NCBI GenBank assembly: GCA_028867615.1
Contig: JAGWGC010000002.1
Location: 1 to 43,447, forward strand
Source: Nitrososphaerota archaeon
GTDB taxonomy: Archaea > Thermoproteota > Nitrososphaeria > Nitrososphaerales > Nitrosopumilaceae
DNA: 43,447 nt
Direction of reading: 5' to 3'
Shown here: positions 1-7,907 of the stretch, in pieces
Numbering within the stretch: position 1 is the first letter of the stretch
How the letters are laid out: every line of letters begins with the position of its first letter
Translations under genes and position numbers: made by a program
The notes under the pieces: model-generated
Databases searched by the model: none
What the model was told of the DNA's origin: nothing
Seen by the model: the letters and a program-made list of their open reading frames with translations, nothing else

Positions 1-95
1 GCCATATTAGTTAATGAAAATTATATTAGGATAAAGTACAAATCAAGAGTAGCCTGAGGCAGCAGCTGTTCAATGTGGTGACAACAGATATGCAA

Positions 96-113
96 ATACG
101 AAAGATTTCGTAT
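96..113 (-). terminator. Palindromic hairpin downstream of the secreted-protein pair
   Basis: Two perfect 8-nt arms (ATACGAAA and TTTCGTAT) are separated by 2 nt, 17 nt beyond the stop codon of the minus-strand gene ending at 131. The position fits a transcription end or 3'-end structure. No strong T-run follows, so termination is inferred from position and symmetry only. Confidence 0.4.
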
Positions 114-130
114 GGGAGTTTTCATTTTTC

Positions 131-1231
131 TCAAATCAATTCAGTAGCAATAATTTCTACATTTTTAGTTCCATTCTGAAATGGAATTGAAAATATTCTG
201 TACGTTGGAGTAGTATGAATTTCCTTGAAAATAGTTTCTTGCCCATCTGCCAACACGTAGAATTCACCACTGCCTCTATCGTTTTTCTTTATGTCAAGCA
301 ATGCTCTAGGTATGGATACAGTTAATGTTCCATTACTCGTTGTTTCTAATGATAAAATAAGAGATTTTGATTGTGCGTCCATTCTCGCGTCAAGAATTTT
401 TCCATTTCCTACAATGTTATAATTTATTGTAAAGTTAGTATTAGCAACCTTAATCGAACTCGGGACATTGGGAATATCTTGTTCAGTAACTGCTGGAACC
501 CACATTCCCCACCCATGTTCAACAAGCGTTTGTGCTGTTTGTTGTCTTACACAAGCCGGAGAACTATCTTCAAATTTGAATATTAACTCCAGTCCCTGTG
601 TACACGTCACATTCTTTGCTTGAATTCCTGATTTGAATTGTTTTAGAGGACTTTGAGGTGGCTCTCCTAATTTGCTTACAGAGGTTACAGTGATTGTATT
701 GTTAGAGTCAATAGTGAGTATTTTAGAAATTATTCCAGAATAACCAATAATGTTCATGTCTGGGGTGCCTGTGGATACCGCAGGACAAGCATATGCTGCA
801 GTAAAGAATTTGTTGTAGATTGCAGGACTGACTTCAGACTCGTCGAGTCCAACTACAAGTGGTGAAGTGCCACAGGAGAACAGGAATAAAGGATAAACAC
901 CTTTGGTATTACCTTTTGCGGTAATTGTATATGTTACATGCACATGATGCATGTTTTTGATAAATGAACTTGGCTGAGCATCAATAGTCAAGCCAGGCGG
1001 TTTTGTGCTAAAATCATCTAGGCTTGTCAGAATTTCTGGCTTGATGTCCCAACTCTGGTTGTTCAATACTGAGATTGCAAAGTTTGCGTATATCTTAGCA
1101 GTAGAATTTGATTTCATAAAATACGCCGGGCCGCTAATTCCTTGTGCTGCCGGCAGGTTTGTGTTGATGATTGTTATTGATAGAAGAGAAACAAAAATAA
1201 TTGAAAGATGTAGAGTTTTCATTTTCATCAT
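131..1231 (-). CDS. Secreted protein with SPACV-type motif, function unknown
   Basis: This 366-residue protein begins with a typical signal peptide: a short basic start (MMKMK) and a hydrophobic stretch to about residue 24, ending near AAQG. It is therefore probably exported and may stay on the cell surface. No catalytic motif is visible. Around residues 195-245 it carries the block LKQFKSGI...CTQGLELIFK.EDSSPACV...HGWG, which recurs in the next gene upstream and which I associate with secreted proteins of ammonia-oxidising archaea. Its ATG lies inside the stop of the upstream gene (ATGA, 4-nt overlap), so the two are co-transcribed and probably translationally coupled. The molecular role is unknown. 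Confidence 0.8.
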   Translation of the reverse strand: MMKMKTLHLSIIFVSLLSITIINTNLPAAQGISGPAYFMKSNSTAKIYANFAISVLNNQSWDIKPEILTSLDDFSTKPPGLTIDAQPSSFIKNMHHVHVTYTITAKGNTKGVYPLFLFSCGTSPLVVGLDESEVSPAIYNKFFTAAYACPAVSTGTPDMNIIGYSGIISKILTIDSNNTITVTSVSKLGEPPQSPLKQFKSGIQAKNVTCTQGLELIFKFEDSSPACVRQQTAQTLVEHGWGMWVPAVTEQDIPNVPSSIKVANTNFTINYNIVGNGKILDARMDAQSKSLILSLETTSNGTLTVSIPRALLDIKKNDRGSGEFYVLADGQETIFKEIHTTPTYRIFSIPFQNGTKNVEIIATELI

Positions 1232-2301
1232 TCACCAAATCTAGGTCCAGAAAATGCAGTACCATTGTACAAATCATTTCCCACAGTTATTCCAACTGCA
1301 CTATGCCACCAGAAACTTAGAAAATAAGATTTACCGATTTGAGAGGTGGGTTTTGATATGATTTGGTAGGTTACTTTTACCACATGATCATTGAGATCTT
1401 CGACATTCACTAGTTTTACTTGAACATCTCCCGAGTCTCCCAATGGTGGAACATCAGTACGTATACTGGTCTTGTCTACCTCCAATATGTCAGGAGAACT
1501 TAGCAAATCTGATATGGAGATATCTGGTTTTGCAGGATTTGTATTTGCAATTACATCTTTTGATGTAACCTTGCAGCTAGCACCCGGATATGGATTAAAG
1601 TCATAGGCAAATACAATTTGTGCAGTAGAATTGGGCATGATTGCAAACTGGACACCCGTACCTGTAGACCCTGTCAAGTTCACACCATGATATGTAATGC
1701 CACTGTAAGGCAGTGTGTCTTTAACAAATCCGTTGGTCCCAACTATTGATGACATTGTTTCTGGTATTCCACAGGATTTATTGTCAAAATTTCTTTTGCC
1801 GGGGGTGTTTACTGCAGTATCTCCAACTTTGTCATTCCAAGCCCACCATCCTTGTCTTACAAATTTTCCAATGCCGGTATCCTTGACACATGCTGGAGAT
1901 CCATCTTCTGATTTTATTATTAATTGAAGATCTGATCTACATTGAACATAACTTGGTTTAATTCCCAACTTGAACTGTTTTAGTGGTGGCAATCCAGAAG
2001 GAAAGTTAAATGGCGGCGTATTTGAGCCGTGAAAATTTACCATTAATTGCATCGCAAAATTGCTTTCACCATTCGTAGCAAAAAGAGCCCATGCTCCACC
2101 AATCGCACGAGATGGTATACCAAGACTGGTGTTAAAGTGACCAGTGTTGTTACTCTTTACTTGAGTTGAGTTTTGTATATTGCCATGGTTATTTACTAAA
2201 AAGATGTTTATCGTTGAATTTGGTAACGCGTATCCATTAATTGGAATTATATCCCCATCGGTAAAGTTAGACTCGGACGTAGAAATTTGTGGGATTGCCA
2301 C
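1228..2301 (-). CDS. Secreted protein paralogue; signal peptide appears frameshifted
   Basis: The open frame from a GTG at 2301 gives 357 residues with no signal peptide. An N-terminal Ig/Big-like segment (residues about 5-90, SESNFTDGDIIPINGYALPNS) precedes the same LKQFK...SPACV...RQGWWAW block found in the downstream paralogue. Reading further upstream in the same frame (2302-2405) gives a convincing signal sequence (SLYLSIIVISLILIG...SIAQSS) but no ATG, GTG or TTG before a stop. An ATG at 2414-2416 sits one frame away, and its frame runs into a stop after 25 codons. A one-base indel in the first codons, real or a sequencing error, would restore a normal exported protein. Otherwise the gene is broken or uses an unusual start. 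Confidence 0.65.
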   Translation of the reverse strand: MAIPQISTSESNFTDGDIIPINGYALPNSTINIFLVNNHGNIQNSTQVKSNNTGHFNTSLGIPSRAIGGAWALFATNGESNFAMQLMVNFHGSNTPPFNFPSGLPPLKQFKLGIKPSYVQCRSDLQLIIKSEDGSPACVKDTGIGKFVRQGWWAWNDKVGDTAVNTPGKRNFDNKSCGIPETMSSIVGTNGFVKDTLPYSGITYHGVNLTGSTGTGVQFAIMPNSTAQIVFAYDFNPYPGASCKVTSKDVIANTNPAKPDISISDLLSSPDILEVDKTSIRTDVPPLGDSGDVQVKLVNVEDLNDHVVKVTYQIISKPTSQIGKSYFLSFWWHSAVGITVGNDLYNGTAFSGPRFGE

Positions 2302-2453
2302 GCCACCTATTTCGTTTGAACTCTGAGCTATGCTAAAATTAGATGTACCAATAAGAATTAAAGAAATTACAATTATTGATAGATATAAAGATGATATACG
2401 AAATCTTTTCTGTCATCGTAGATAATCTTTGTCCATGATTTGCCTGCGGGCCG

Positions 2454-2543
2454 ATGAAAACTTGCCAAGATATCAAGTATCAAGGGCGTTGTAGAGAATG
2501 GCCCGAGTTTTTCACATGTAAGCATAGCTATGTCAATGGATGA
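2454..2543 (+). CDS. Possible 29-residue Cys-rich small protein
   Basis: An ATG at 2454 opens a 29-codon frame with three cysteines, a histidine and several aromatic residues (spacing C4, C13, C22, H24), ending CKHSYVNG. The composition is unlike random AT-rich sequence and resembles a tiny metal-binding protein or the N-terminal part of one. No confident ribosome binding site is visible. It lies alone between two minus-strand operons. It could also be a degraded gene end, so the call is tentative. Confidence 0.35.
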   Translation: MKTCQDIKYQGRCREWPEFFTCKHSYVNG

Positions 2544-2620
2544 CACACCAGCTTTGGATCCTGCGGGTGAAATCTTTTAGAAAATGATCAGGTTTTTGTC
2601 AATTACGCAAAAGGTTCATT

Positions 2621-3211
2621 CTAATCACCAAGTACTGAAGAAATTATCTCACACTCCCTTTCCTGGATGTCGTCAAGCCATGCTTCGAGTTTTTTAAAAT
2701 AAGCACCATATTTGTGAATTAATTTTTCATGTACTTTAGGATGAATGATTAGAGTTTTCTTGCTAGCCTTGTAACCAAACCCAGCAGTACGGATATTACT
2801 GCAAACTTGAGTCAACCTCTGTTTTGAATAATATTTTTTAAAAATTTCTTCAAAATAATATGTCGGATATACTCCTTTAGCGCCATTAGAATTGAATCGC
2901 TCCTGTACACAGCAAGCACAGGCAAGCAAACACAATTCTAAAAAAGGGATATCCAACTGATTAGAAATTGCAAACCAGATGCCAAGATCAGTCAAACCAT
3001 ACGTAGCCTCGGATGATTTAATCAGACCCCTACGTTTCAAGCAAGATAAGGCATACCGTGCATTTGTGCCAAATTCTTTTGTCAGATCAGAAAATGTCTT
3101 TTTATTTTCAGGATATAATGACTGGATGATTTTTGCTGCATATGATGAATCAGGTTGTCTTTTATTACAAGAAATTGCGGCTCGAAATTTTGGTCTTAAT
3201 CCTGAATTCAT
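2621..3211 (-). CDS. Winged-helix-like protein, third gene of the TFB-ParB operon
   Basis: The protein has 196 residues. Residues about 22-80 look like a winged helix: helices around IIQSLYP and FSDLTKEFG, then a recognition-like segment NARYALSCLKRRGLI followed by a short hairpin and TDLGIWFAI, as in archaeal wHTH regulators. The middle contains a Cys-rich hydrophobic helix (CLLACACC) and the C-terminal third is basic and helical. The start codon overlaps the stop of the upstream ParB-like gene (ATGA), so it is the last cistron of that operon. A DNA-binding role is inferred from the predicted fold and the company it keeps. No known family was recognised with confidence. Confidence 0.7.
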   Translation of the reverse strand: MNSGLRPKFRAAISCNKRQPDSSYAAKIIQSLYPENKKTFSDLTKEFGTNARYALSCLKRRGLIKSSEATYGLTDLGIWFAISNQLDIPFLELCLLACACCVQERFNSNGAKGVYPTYYFEEIFKKYYSKQRLTQVCSNIRTAGFGYKASKKTLIIHPKVHEKLIHKYGAYFKKLEAWLDDIQERECEIISSVLGD

Positions 3212-4236
3212 TTTGCGGTAATAATTACCATTTTAAAGGATGTATTTTGTTTCAGACTTTTAGCAAACTTTTCCAACTCCTTGGGACCATCCATGGCCAC
3301 TATTCTGAGAGGTTGCCCTTCCTCTGGCTCCAAAAATTTCAGATATTTCGGAGGCAGTGCAAACAAGGGTTGGCCATCCCCGTCCTCTAATTTCATTATG
3401 TCGTTTTCAGAGTCAAGTCTAACGTTGGAAACCTTGTGAGTTTTTGTATCAAGTAGCATGTCACGCCCACATTTGCAGTGAACAAGGCCGTTATACGGAG
3501 AGCCTCTAATCAGGTTCTCTGCCTCTTTTTTGTCTGGTTTGCCCCATTCTTCCCCAGGTCCAGTTTTGGGTTCAAATATGATCATGTCTTTTTCTTTGTT
3601 TCCTTGTATCAGGGAAGACAGGATTACTTCAAGTGCAGGAGGTGCAGGGAAGACAAATTTATTGCTCTTCAGATTGCGCATGGAATCAAGTATGACAACT
3701 GTTGCGTCAAGCTGCTCTTTCTCCGTAGAAAATTCAGTAATTTGTTCTATCACATGTATTGGGAGGTCTACGTTTGGATGTCTCACACAGGCTTCAATTA
3801 AAAATTCATCCCATGCAAGACGAACTTTTGGGTGCAGTGTTTTTTTGGCAAGTTCCACATATCGTTTATCAACTGAGGATGCCGCGTTATGTTTTTCAAG
3901 ATAATGTACTGCATCTGCCATCTTCAATGGGTTGATTGAGCCATGAATGTTAAGATCGAGATGCAGTTTGACAACATCGGCAATTGATTTTACTGTAACA
4001 AACCAGGCATTTAGAGAATCCTTCCCGGCATTTTCAAAAGATTTTACACGCAGATCGCCATTTGCTACATATTGTTCAGAACCAAGAACGGCGACTATGA
4101 TTGGTTCAATTTTATCAGGGTTTGATCTTGCCACCTGTGTAAGGTCTTTTAACATTTTTCCAGTATGTATTGTGACCTTTACAGGACACGGCTTGAGTTT
4201 GGAAATATTTGCCAGACCCTCTTCATATGTGGACAT
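3208..4236 (-). CDS. ParB-like domain protein
   Basis: The protein has 342 residues. The N-terminal part (about 40-75) reads PIIVAVLGSEQYVANGDLR followed by a helix, matching the ParB/Srx box in which a conserved G-x-x-R loop follows the 'P-I-x-V' strand (G60 and R63 here). Such domains act in ParB/Spo0J partition proteins, in CTP or nucleotide switches and in nucleases. The central region is helical, and the C-terminal part has an HCKCG pair and alternating strands. The gene overlaps the upstream TFB-like gene by 14 nt and the downstream gene by 4 nt, so the three proteins are probably made together. I infer a DNA-linked switch or partition-like role. A parA partner is not seen nearby. Confidence 0.6.
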   Translation of the reverse strand: MSTYEEGLANISKLKPCPVKVTIHTGKMLKDLTQVARSNPDKIEPIIVAVLGSEQYVANGDLRVKSFENAGKDSLNAWFVTVKSIADVVKLHLDLNIHGSINPLKMADAVHYLEKHNAASSVDKRYVELAKKTLHPKVRLAWDEFLIEACVRHPNVDLPIHVIEQITEFSTEKEQLDATVVILDSMRNLKSNKFVFPAPPALEVILSSLIQGNKEKDMIIFEPKTGPGEEWGKPDKKEAENLIRGSPYNGLVHCKCGRDMLLDTKTHKVSNVRLDSENDIMKLEDGDGQPLFALPPKYLKFLEPEEGQPLRIVAMDGPKELEKFAKSLKQNTSFKMVIITAK

Positions 4237-5065
4237 TTAATGTAGCACCCTCCAATGCAAGATCCAAAGCACGTTGCGCTCTGGTGTTTTCCCTCAAGTC
4301 TGAGATGAATTGTAAATTGTCAATTGCCTTTCGTTCTATTTTTTGATAGAGCAAACCATCGCCGATTTTTTCGCGTAATTGTACAAGAAGGATTCGCATA
4401 TAGTAATTGCACTTGTCATAGGCACATACAATTCCAAGGCTTTCAGCAATAACTCTATTCAATGAATATGTCTTAAAAATAGTAAACGTGCGTTTCATTC
4501 CAAAATTCATCTTGATTGCCTCAATTATTTGTGCATCAGACCTTGGGAGGCCATACTTTCTACATGACAAATGCACTGCAAATGCTACAATATGCGCTTT
4601 AGTGCATCCCTTTGGCTTGGTTCTTTTCAGAATAGCAACACTCTCTTCTTTTTCCAGGCCTTTTGCTACCAGATCTAAGAGTTGTTTTAGTTTCTCAGCA
4701 TATGCCTTTTTTTCCTGCTGCTTGCGTTTTGAGAGTTTTTGATATACAATGTTAATGTCTTGTGCAGCATAGATTGGAAGATCTAGTTTTACACAGACAT
4801 TTGATATCTGGGATACATCAGATTTGTTTTCACGAATATGTCTTGCAAATTCAAGATTCACCTTTTTGCATCCCACTTCAGCAATCTGGTACAGGTTTAG
4901 TTTGGAGCTTGAAACTATCTCTTGTAATTGGTAATCATGCCCAAGTACAATTCCACATTTGTTGCAACAAATCTCATTATCCATGACACATAAACTGAGT
5001 TTGTTACATCTTGGACATTTGTTGTTCATCACATTGTAACTTGTTAGATCCTGTCTTTGGCTCAA
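4223..5065 (-). CDS. TFIIB-family transcription initiation factor (TFB-like)
   Basis: The 280-residue protein starts at a TTG preceded by a good GGAGGG ribosome site. Residues 17-37 form a zinc ribbon (CPRC ... CNKCG), and the rest contains cyclin-like helices, best recognised at IVAFAVHLSCRKYGLPRSDAQI, which resembles TFB core repeats. TFB recruits RNA polymerase to promoters bound by TBP and reads the BRE. Compared with a general TFB it is slightly short and has a divergent second repeat and C-terminus. It is also co-transcribed with a ParB-like and a wHTH-like gene rather than standing alone, so it is more likely a specialised paralogue than the main TFB. Inverted repeats flank its promoter. 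Confidence 0.8.
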   Translation of the reverse strand: MSQRQDLTSYNVMNNKCPRCNKLSLCVMDNEICCNKCGIVLGHDYQLQEIVSSSKLNLYQIAEVGCKKVNLEFARHIRENKSDVSQISNVCVKLDLPIYAAQDINIVYQKLSKRKQQEKKAYAEKLKQLLDLVAKGLEKEESVAILKRTKPKGCTKAHIVAFAVHLSCRKYGLPRSDAQIIEAIKMNFGMKRTFTIFKTYSLNRVIAESLGIVCAYDKCNYYMRILLVQLREKIGDGLLYQKIERKAIDNLQFISDLRENTRAQRALDLALEGATLNVHI

Positions 5066-5197
5066 TTTACAAGCCCTCCAAAGGATTTGACTTTAGATCT
5101 AGTACACAATTCCAAATTGACTGATTTACTGAGATCCTGCACCTTCGAACATTCTTGCTTGCTGGGTTTTCTAAAGTCAAATTGTAAACTTGTAAAT
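5065..5197. promoter_or_regulatory. Nested inverted repeats around the TFB operon promoter
   Basis: A perfect 13-bp inverted repeat (ATTTGACTTTAGA at 5085-5097; complement at 5170-5182) is flanked outside by a second 9-bp inverted repeat (ATTTACAAG at 5065-5073; CTTGTAAAT at 5189-5197). The inner pair spans the region between the TTG start of the TFB-like gene and the divergent gene at 5314. The symmetry suggests operators bound by a dimer, possibly for autoregulation by the operon products. The binding protein is unknown. Confidence 0.5.
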
Positions 5198-5206
5198 AAC
5201 ATGTTT

Positions 5207-5224
5207 TTAACATGTATATGTTAA
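5207..5224. promoter_or_regulatory. TTAACAT inverted repeat upstream of the RHH-like gene
   Basis: Seven-nt arms TTAACAT and ATGTTAA are separated by 4 nt. Related half-sites recur nearby (AACATGTT at 5198-5205 and TTATTAACATGT at 5263-5274), ending about 40 nt before the ATG at 5314. Repeated short symmetric sites are typical operators of ribbon-helix-helix regulators, and the adjacent gene looks like one. Confidence 0.45.
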
Positions 5225-5313
5225 TAATAAAGTTTACTCGTTAACAACTCTTTGTCTACGTGTTATTAACATGTAAAATATATATTCTAGTAATATCATA
5301 CCATATCAAAGAC

Positions 5314-5670
5314 ATGTCGATGAAAGACAAGCAGAAACGCAATCCAACTGTTGCCATAGAAGAAGCAACATATCAAAAAGTAAAAAACAAGGCAAAAGAA
5401 AAGGGATTGACACTTGTAGATTATGTCAATGAAACTCTCTTGTTAAATGTGGAAAAAGATAATTTTTTGAAAAACTATGCACCATATATTGAAAAAATCA
5501 GTGTTGGGGAAACATTGGTACTCAGAGATCACAAGACAGGAAAGCTGGCAGAGGTTTATCTTAAAAATAACAAGATGTTTTGCAGCCAGGATGAAGCAGA
5601 TGATTGTATTCACATTCATTTTGCCCTTGCACTGCCAGAACTTGCGTTACTGAAAAAAAGAGCCAAGTGA
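5314..5670 (+). CDS. Ribbon-helix-helix-like small protein
   Basis: From the ATG at 5314 the protein has 118 residues. The first 45 (NPTVAIEEATYQKVKNKAKEKGLTL...YVNETL) have the strand-helix-helix pattern of ribbon-helix-helix DNA-binding or antitoxin-like proteins. The C-terminal half (ISVGETLVLRDHKTGKLAEVYLKN) looks like a small beta domain. I prefer this start to the upstream in-frame ATG at 5260 because the upstream part is not protein-like and contains the likely promoter and operator. The 3' end overlaps the convergent TIR gene by 110 bp. A similar two-part protein lies at 27886. Function is unknown; DNA binding is inferred. Confidence 0.65.
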   Translation: MSMKDKQKRNPTVAIEEATYQKVKNKAKEKGLTLVDYVNETLLLNVEKDNFLKNYAPYIEKISVGETLVLRDHKTGKLAEVYLKNNKMFCSQDEADDCIHIHFALALPELALLKKRAK

Positions 5671-6268
5671 ATGGTTTAATTCCATCAGGCAAATTACCAC
5701 CAGTCAACCTTCTGCAGACAGGACAGTAAATGGTCTTGGATCTTGACCAGAGTCTATACGAAGCATTACAATCTTTGTGTTGACATGTCACACTTTTTAC
5801 GGGTTTGACATTATTGTATGAAGTTAGTATTCTATCTTTGAGAACATTTGTATAATATTGAAGATGTTCATTGTTGTTTATCTCGTATTGTGCATAGTCA
5901 GTAATATACGGGATTGGAAATTTATGAAATTTATTAAATTCTTCAAAAACCCAGACCGGTTTTCTACATCCTGCTGCTACACCTACTTCAAAATTTACCC
6001 AATTATGTGTATACTGTTTGCTTTCTGCAGGAGGGTTTTCCAAGCTTTGTCCCAAAAGAACTATTATTGCATCAGTATTTTCCTGCACATCTGATCTGAT
6101 TATATCAGCTATTCTTGAACCAGCGTATTGGTTATCGATATTTTCCCATTCCATAAATGTCCCTTTCAATCCCGTGTTTGCCAATATTTTAGTAAAAAAT
6201 ATGATATTTTCAGAATCATGTTTGCTATGGGAAATGAAAACAGATGGAGGATTACCTAGGTTATACAA
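5561..6268 (-). CDS. TIR-domain protein with C-terminal zinc ribbon
   Basis: The 235-residue protein opens with VFISHSKHDSE at residues 10-20, the first strand and box of TIR domains, followed by strand DAIIVLLGQSLE and the helix NWVNFEVGVAAG, where E94 is placed like the catalytic glutamate of NAD-cleaving TIRs. Residues 162-185 form a zinc ribbon (C-x4-C ... C-x2-C). TIR proteins of prokaryotes commonly deplete NAD or make signalling nucleotides in antiviral defence. The start is a TTG because the frame is closed just upstream. The last 37 codons run into the convergent gene ending at 5670 and look less protein-like, so the natural stop may have been lost. No membrane segment is seen. Confidence 0.75.
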   Translation of the reverse strand: MYNLGNPPSVFISHSKHDSENIIFFTKILANTGLKGTFMEWENIDNQYAGSRIADIIRSDVQENTDAIIVLLGQSLENPPAESKQYTHNWVNFEVGVAAGCRKPVWVFEEFNKFHKFPIPYITDYAQYEINNNEHLQYYTNVLKDRILTSYNNVKPVKSVTCQHKDCNASYRLWSRSKTIYCPVCRRLTGGNLPDGIKPFTWLFFSVTQVLAVQGQNECEYNHLLHPGCKTSCYF

Positions 6269-6419
6269 TTCAAAATTGTTTATGTATAGAAGTTAATAGA
6301 ATTTTGGAATTTTTATTATTCTTATCCATCATTCCTTTTTGGAACTACTAATACGGCTTTTAATATCAATCTACAACATGTATAAATTTCAGCATCAGTC
6401 TCACATACACAACATCAAC

Positions 6420-6803
6420 ATGAGCTTTCTAATGGGAGATGATGAAATCGTGGAATACCTATACAATAAATTAGAATCAGATCGATATTGGATAATAATT
6501 GGATTGCCTGATGATAAAAGAGTTGTTATGATGTTCACCAAAATTGAAGAGGAATTTTTCCCCCCACGAACATCACTGAATAAAGAATTCGAATTAGTAA
6601 CAGGGCCTAGATTTAACATTGGAATTTTTACAAAAAAACGCATTGGTGTAGATGATTTGAAATTTATCACGGGATATGAGATGACCGAGAAACAACCAAT
6701 GCTTTTACCTACCAATATCGAGAATGGTCCAAAAGTACAAAAACTTGGAGATTGGATAATGAATCACTTTAATAAAATAGCCCAAAAAAGAAACTCTTCA
6801 TAA
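6420..6803 (+). CDS. Hypothetical protein beside the TIR gene
   Basis: From the ATG at 6420 this is a 127-residue soluble protein with alternating strands and helices (YWIIIGLPDDKRVVMMFTKI; FNIGIFTKKRIGVDDLKFITGY). I recognise no family. An AT-rich TATA-like stretch (TATAAATT, 6379-6386) lies about 35 nt before this ATG, which supports this start over the in-frame upstream one at 6339. It is read away from the TIR gene and toward the AbiV-like gene, so all three could belong to one accessory locus, but nothing proves a functional link. Confidence 0.55.
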   Translation: MSFLMGDDEIVEYLYNKLESDRYWIIIGLPDDKRVVMMFTKIEEEFFPPRTSLNKEFELVTGPRFNIGIFTKKRIGVDDLKFITGYEMTEKQPMLLPTNIENGPKVQKLGDWIMNHFNKIAQKRNSS

Positions 6804-6868
6804 CAATTCCTCGCACTAGAATATTTTTGACATCAATAGAATTATGTTCAATCATATGACAATTATAA

Positions 6869-7585
6869 TTATATAGTATTCAATAATTGTTTTATCTTCT
6901 CATACAATTGAAGAAATTCTTTGGAGCGACTTATTTTTCTAAATTTAAGGTATTGTTTCAGGTAGGGATGGGATGCATAATTTTTGACATCTGAGATATC
7001 AACATCATACTTTAAAATAAAAATAATTGAATAGTAATCAAGCCATCCTAATGTTAGATAATAATATGCCAAGTCTTTCCTATCTTGTACATTTGAAAAA
7101 TAAATTGAAAGTGTAGACCAATCAGTTTTCCAATTCACATAAAAGCAGGCATTTTTTATTTCTCCTAATTTTGCATACATATCCTCTAAGATTTGTAATT
7201 GTTTAATTGCATGGGTACGAGATATGTTTGATTTTTTTATTCGTGGAAGGTTTTCAAATTCACCTTCTGCCATTTTTTCAATTTGTTGTTTCGAATCCTT
7301 TTGAATTTTAGTTAATTTTGCAATATGCATACCTCTTTTTGTAGTTATCTCAGACCAATCATTTGATTCTATTATTGCACCCTCTTTGATATGATCTAGA
7401 ATTATAGAAAGTTTGGTGGTTTCTTCTGTAGCAAGAATAGATAATGCCAGAGATTCATTAAATTGTGTAGCATCAAATAGAATCTGACTAGACTTTAAAA
7501 GATCATTTACTTTATGTTGACATTCATTAAATCCTTCATGAAGTTTTTCTTTAGGAATTGAAACAATTTTAGAAGTCTTTGTCAT
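6869..7585 (-). CDS. AbiV-like HEPN-family protein
   Basis: This 238-residue protein is almost all alpha-helical. The segment around residues 30-60 (LKSSQILFDATQFNESLALS followed by ILATEETTKLSII) matches the AbiV pattern: a helix with Ala/Leu spacing, then a [AL]-x-E-E-x-x-K motif. AbiV proteins belong to the HEPN superfamily and block phage translation or growth in lactococci; archaeal members are mostly uncharacterised. No clear R-x4-6-H RNase motif stands out, as is common in this subgroup. ATG start; 5' neighbours are short hypotheticals. A defence role is inferred from the family and from the TIR gene 600 bp away. Confidence 0.65.
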   Translation of the reverse strand: MTKTSKIVSIPKEKLHEGFNECQHKVNDLLKSSQILFDATQFNESLALSILATEETTKLSIILDHIKEGAIIESNDWSEITTKRGMHIAKLTKIQKDSKQQIEKMAEGEFENLPRIKKSNISRTHAIKQLQILEDMYAKLGEIKNACFYVNWKTDWSTLSIYFSNVQDRKDLAYYYLTLGWLDYYSIIFILKYDVDISDVKNYASHPYLKQYLKFRKISRSKEFLQLYEKIKQLLNTI

Positions 7586-7684
7586 TCAAATTCCCTTATT
7601 AATTTCAAGAATAAAACAATGTTGCTTATCTATATGATTACAGATTATGTTGTGGATTTCATAATTTCATTTATCCTAGGATCG

Positions 7685-7756
7685 TTGCAAACTGGAGGAT
7701 TTCATAAAAACCACATTGTTGTTGTAGCAGTAGAATAGATTGTTTACAGTTTGCAA
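7685..7756. repeat. 10-bp inverted repeat in an intergenic stretch
   Basis: TTGCAAACTG at 7685-7694 is matched by its complement CAGTTTGCAA at 7747-7756 with a 52-nt spacer. It lies in the 322-bp gap between the AbiV-like gene start and the small gene at 7908. That gap otherwise shows only a 34-codon plus-strand frame and no recognisable gene. Confidence 0.35.
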
Positions 7757-7907
7757 GGCCAATCCCAGTCATTCCTATGAATTCCATGACTCTAGTTTAT
7801 TAAAAAACGGATACTGGTTATCAAAGTTGAGAGTCATTGGTATCATATGTGATAATCAACGCAGTCCGTAATTACCAAGAGCAGGAAATCTATTCGGATG
7901 ATAGTAC

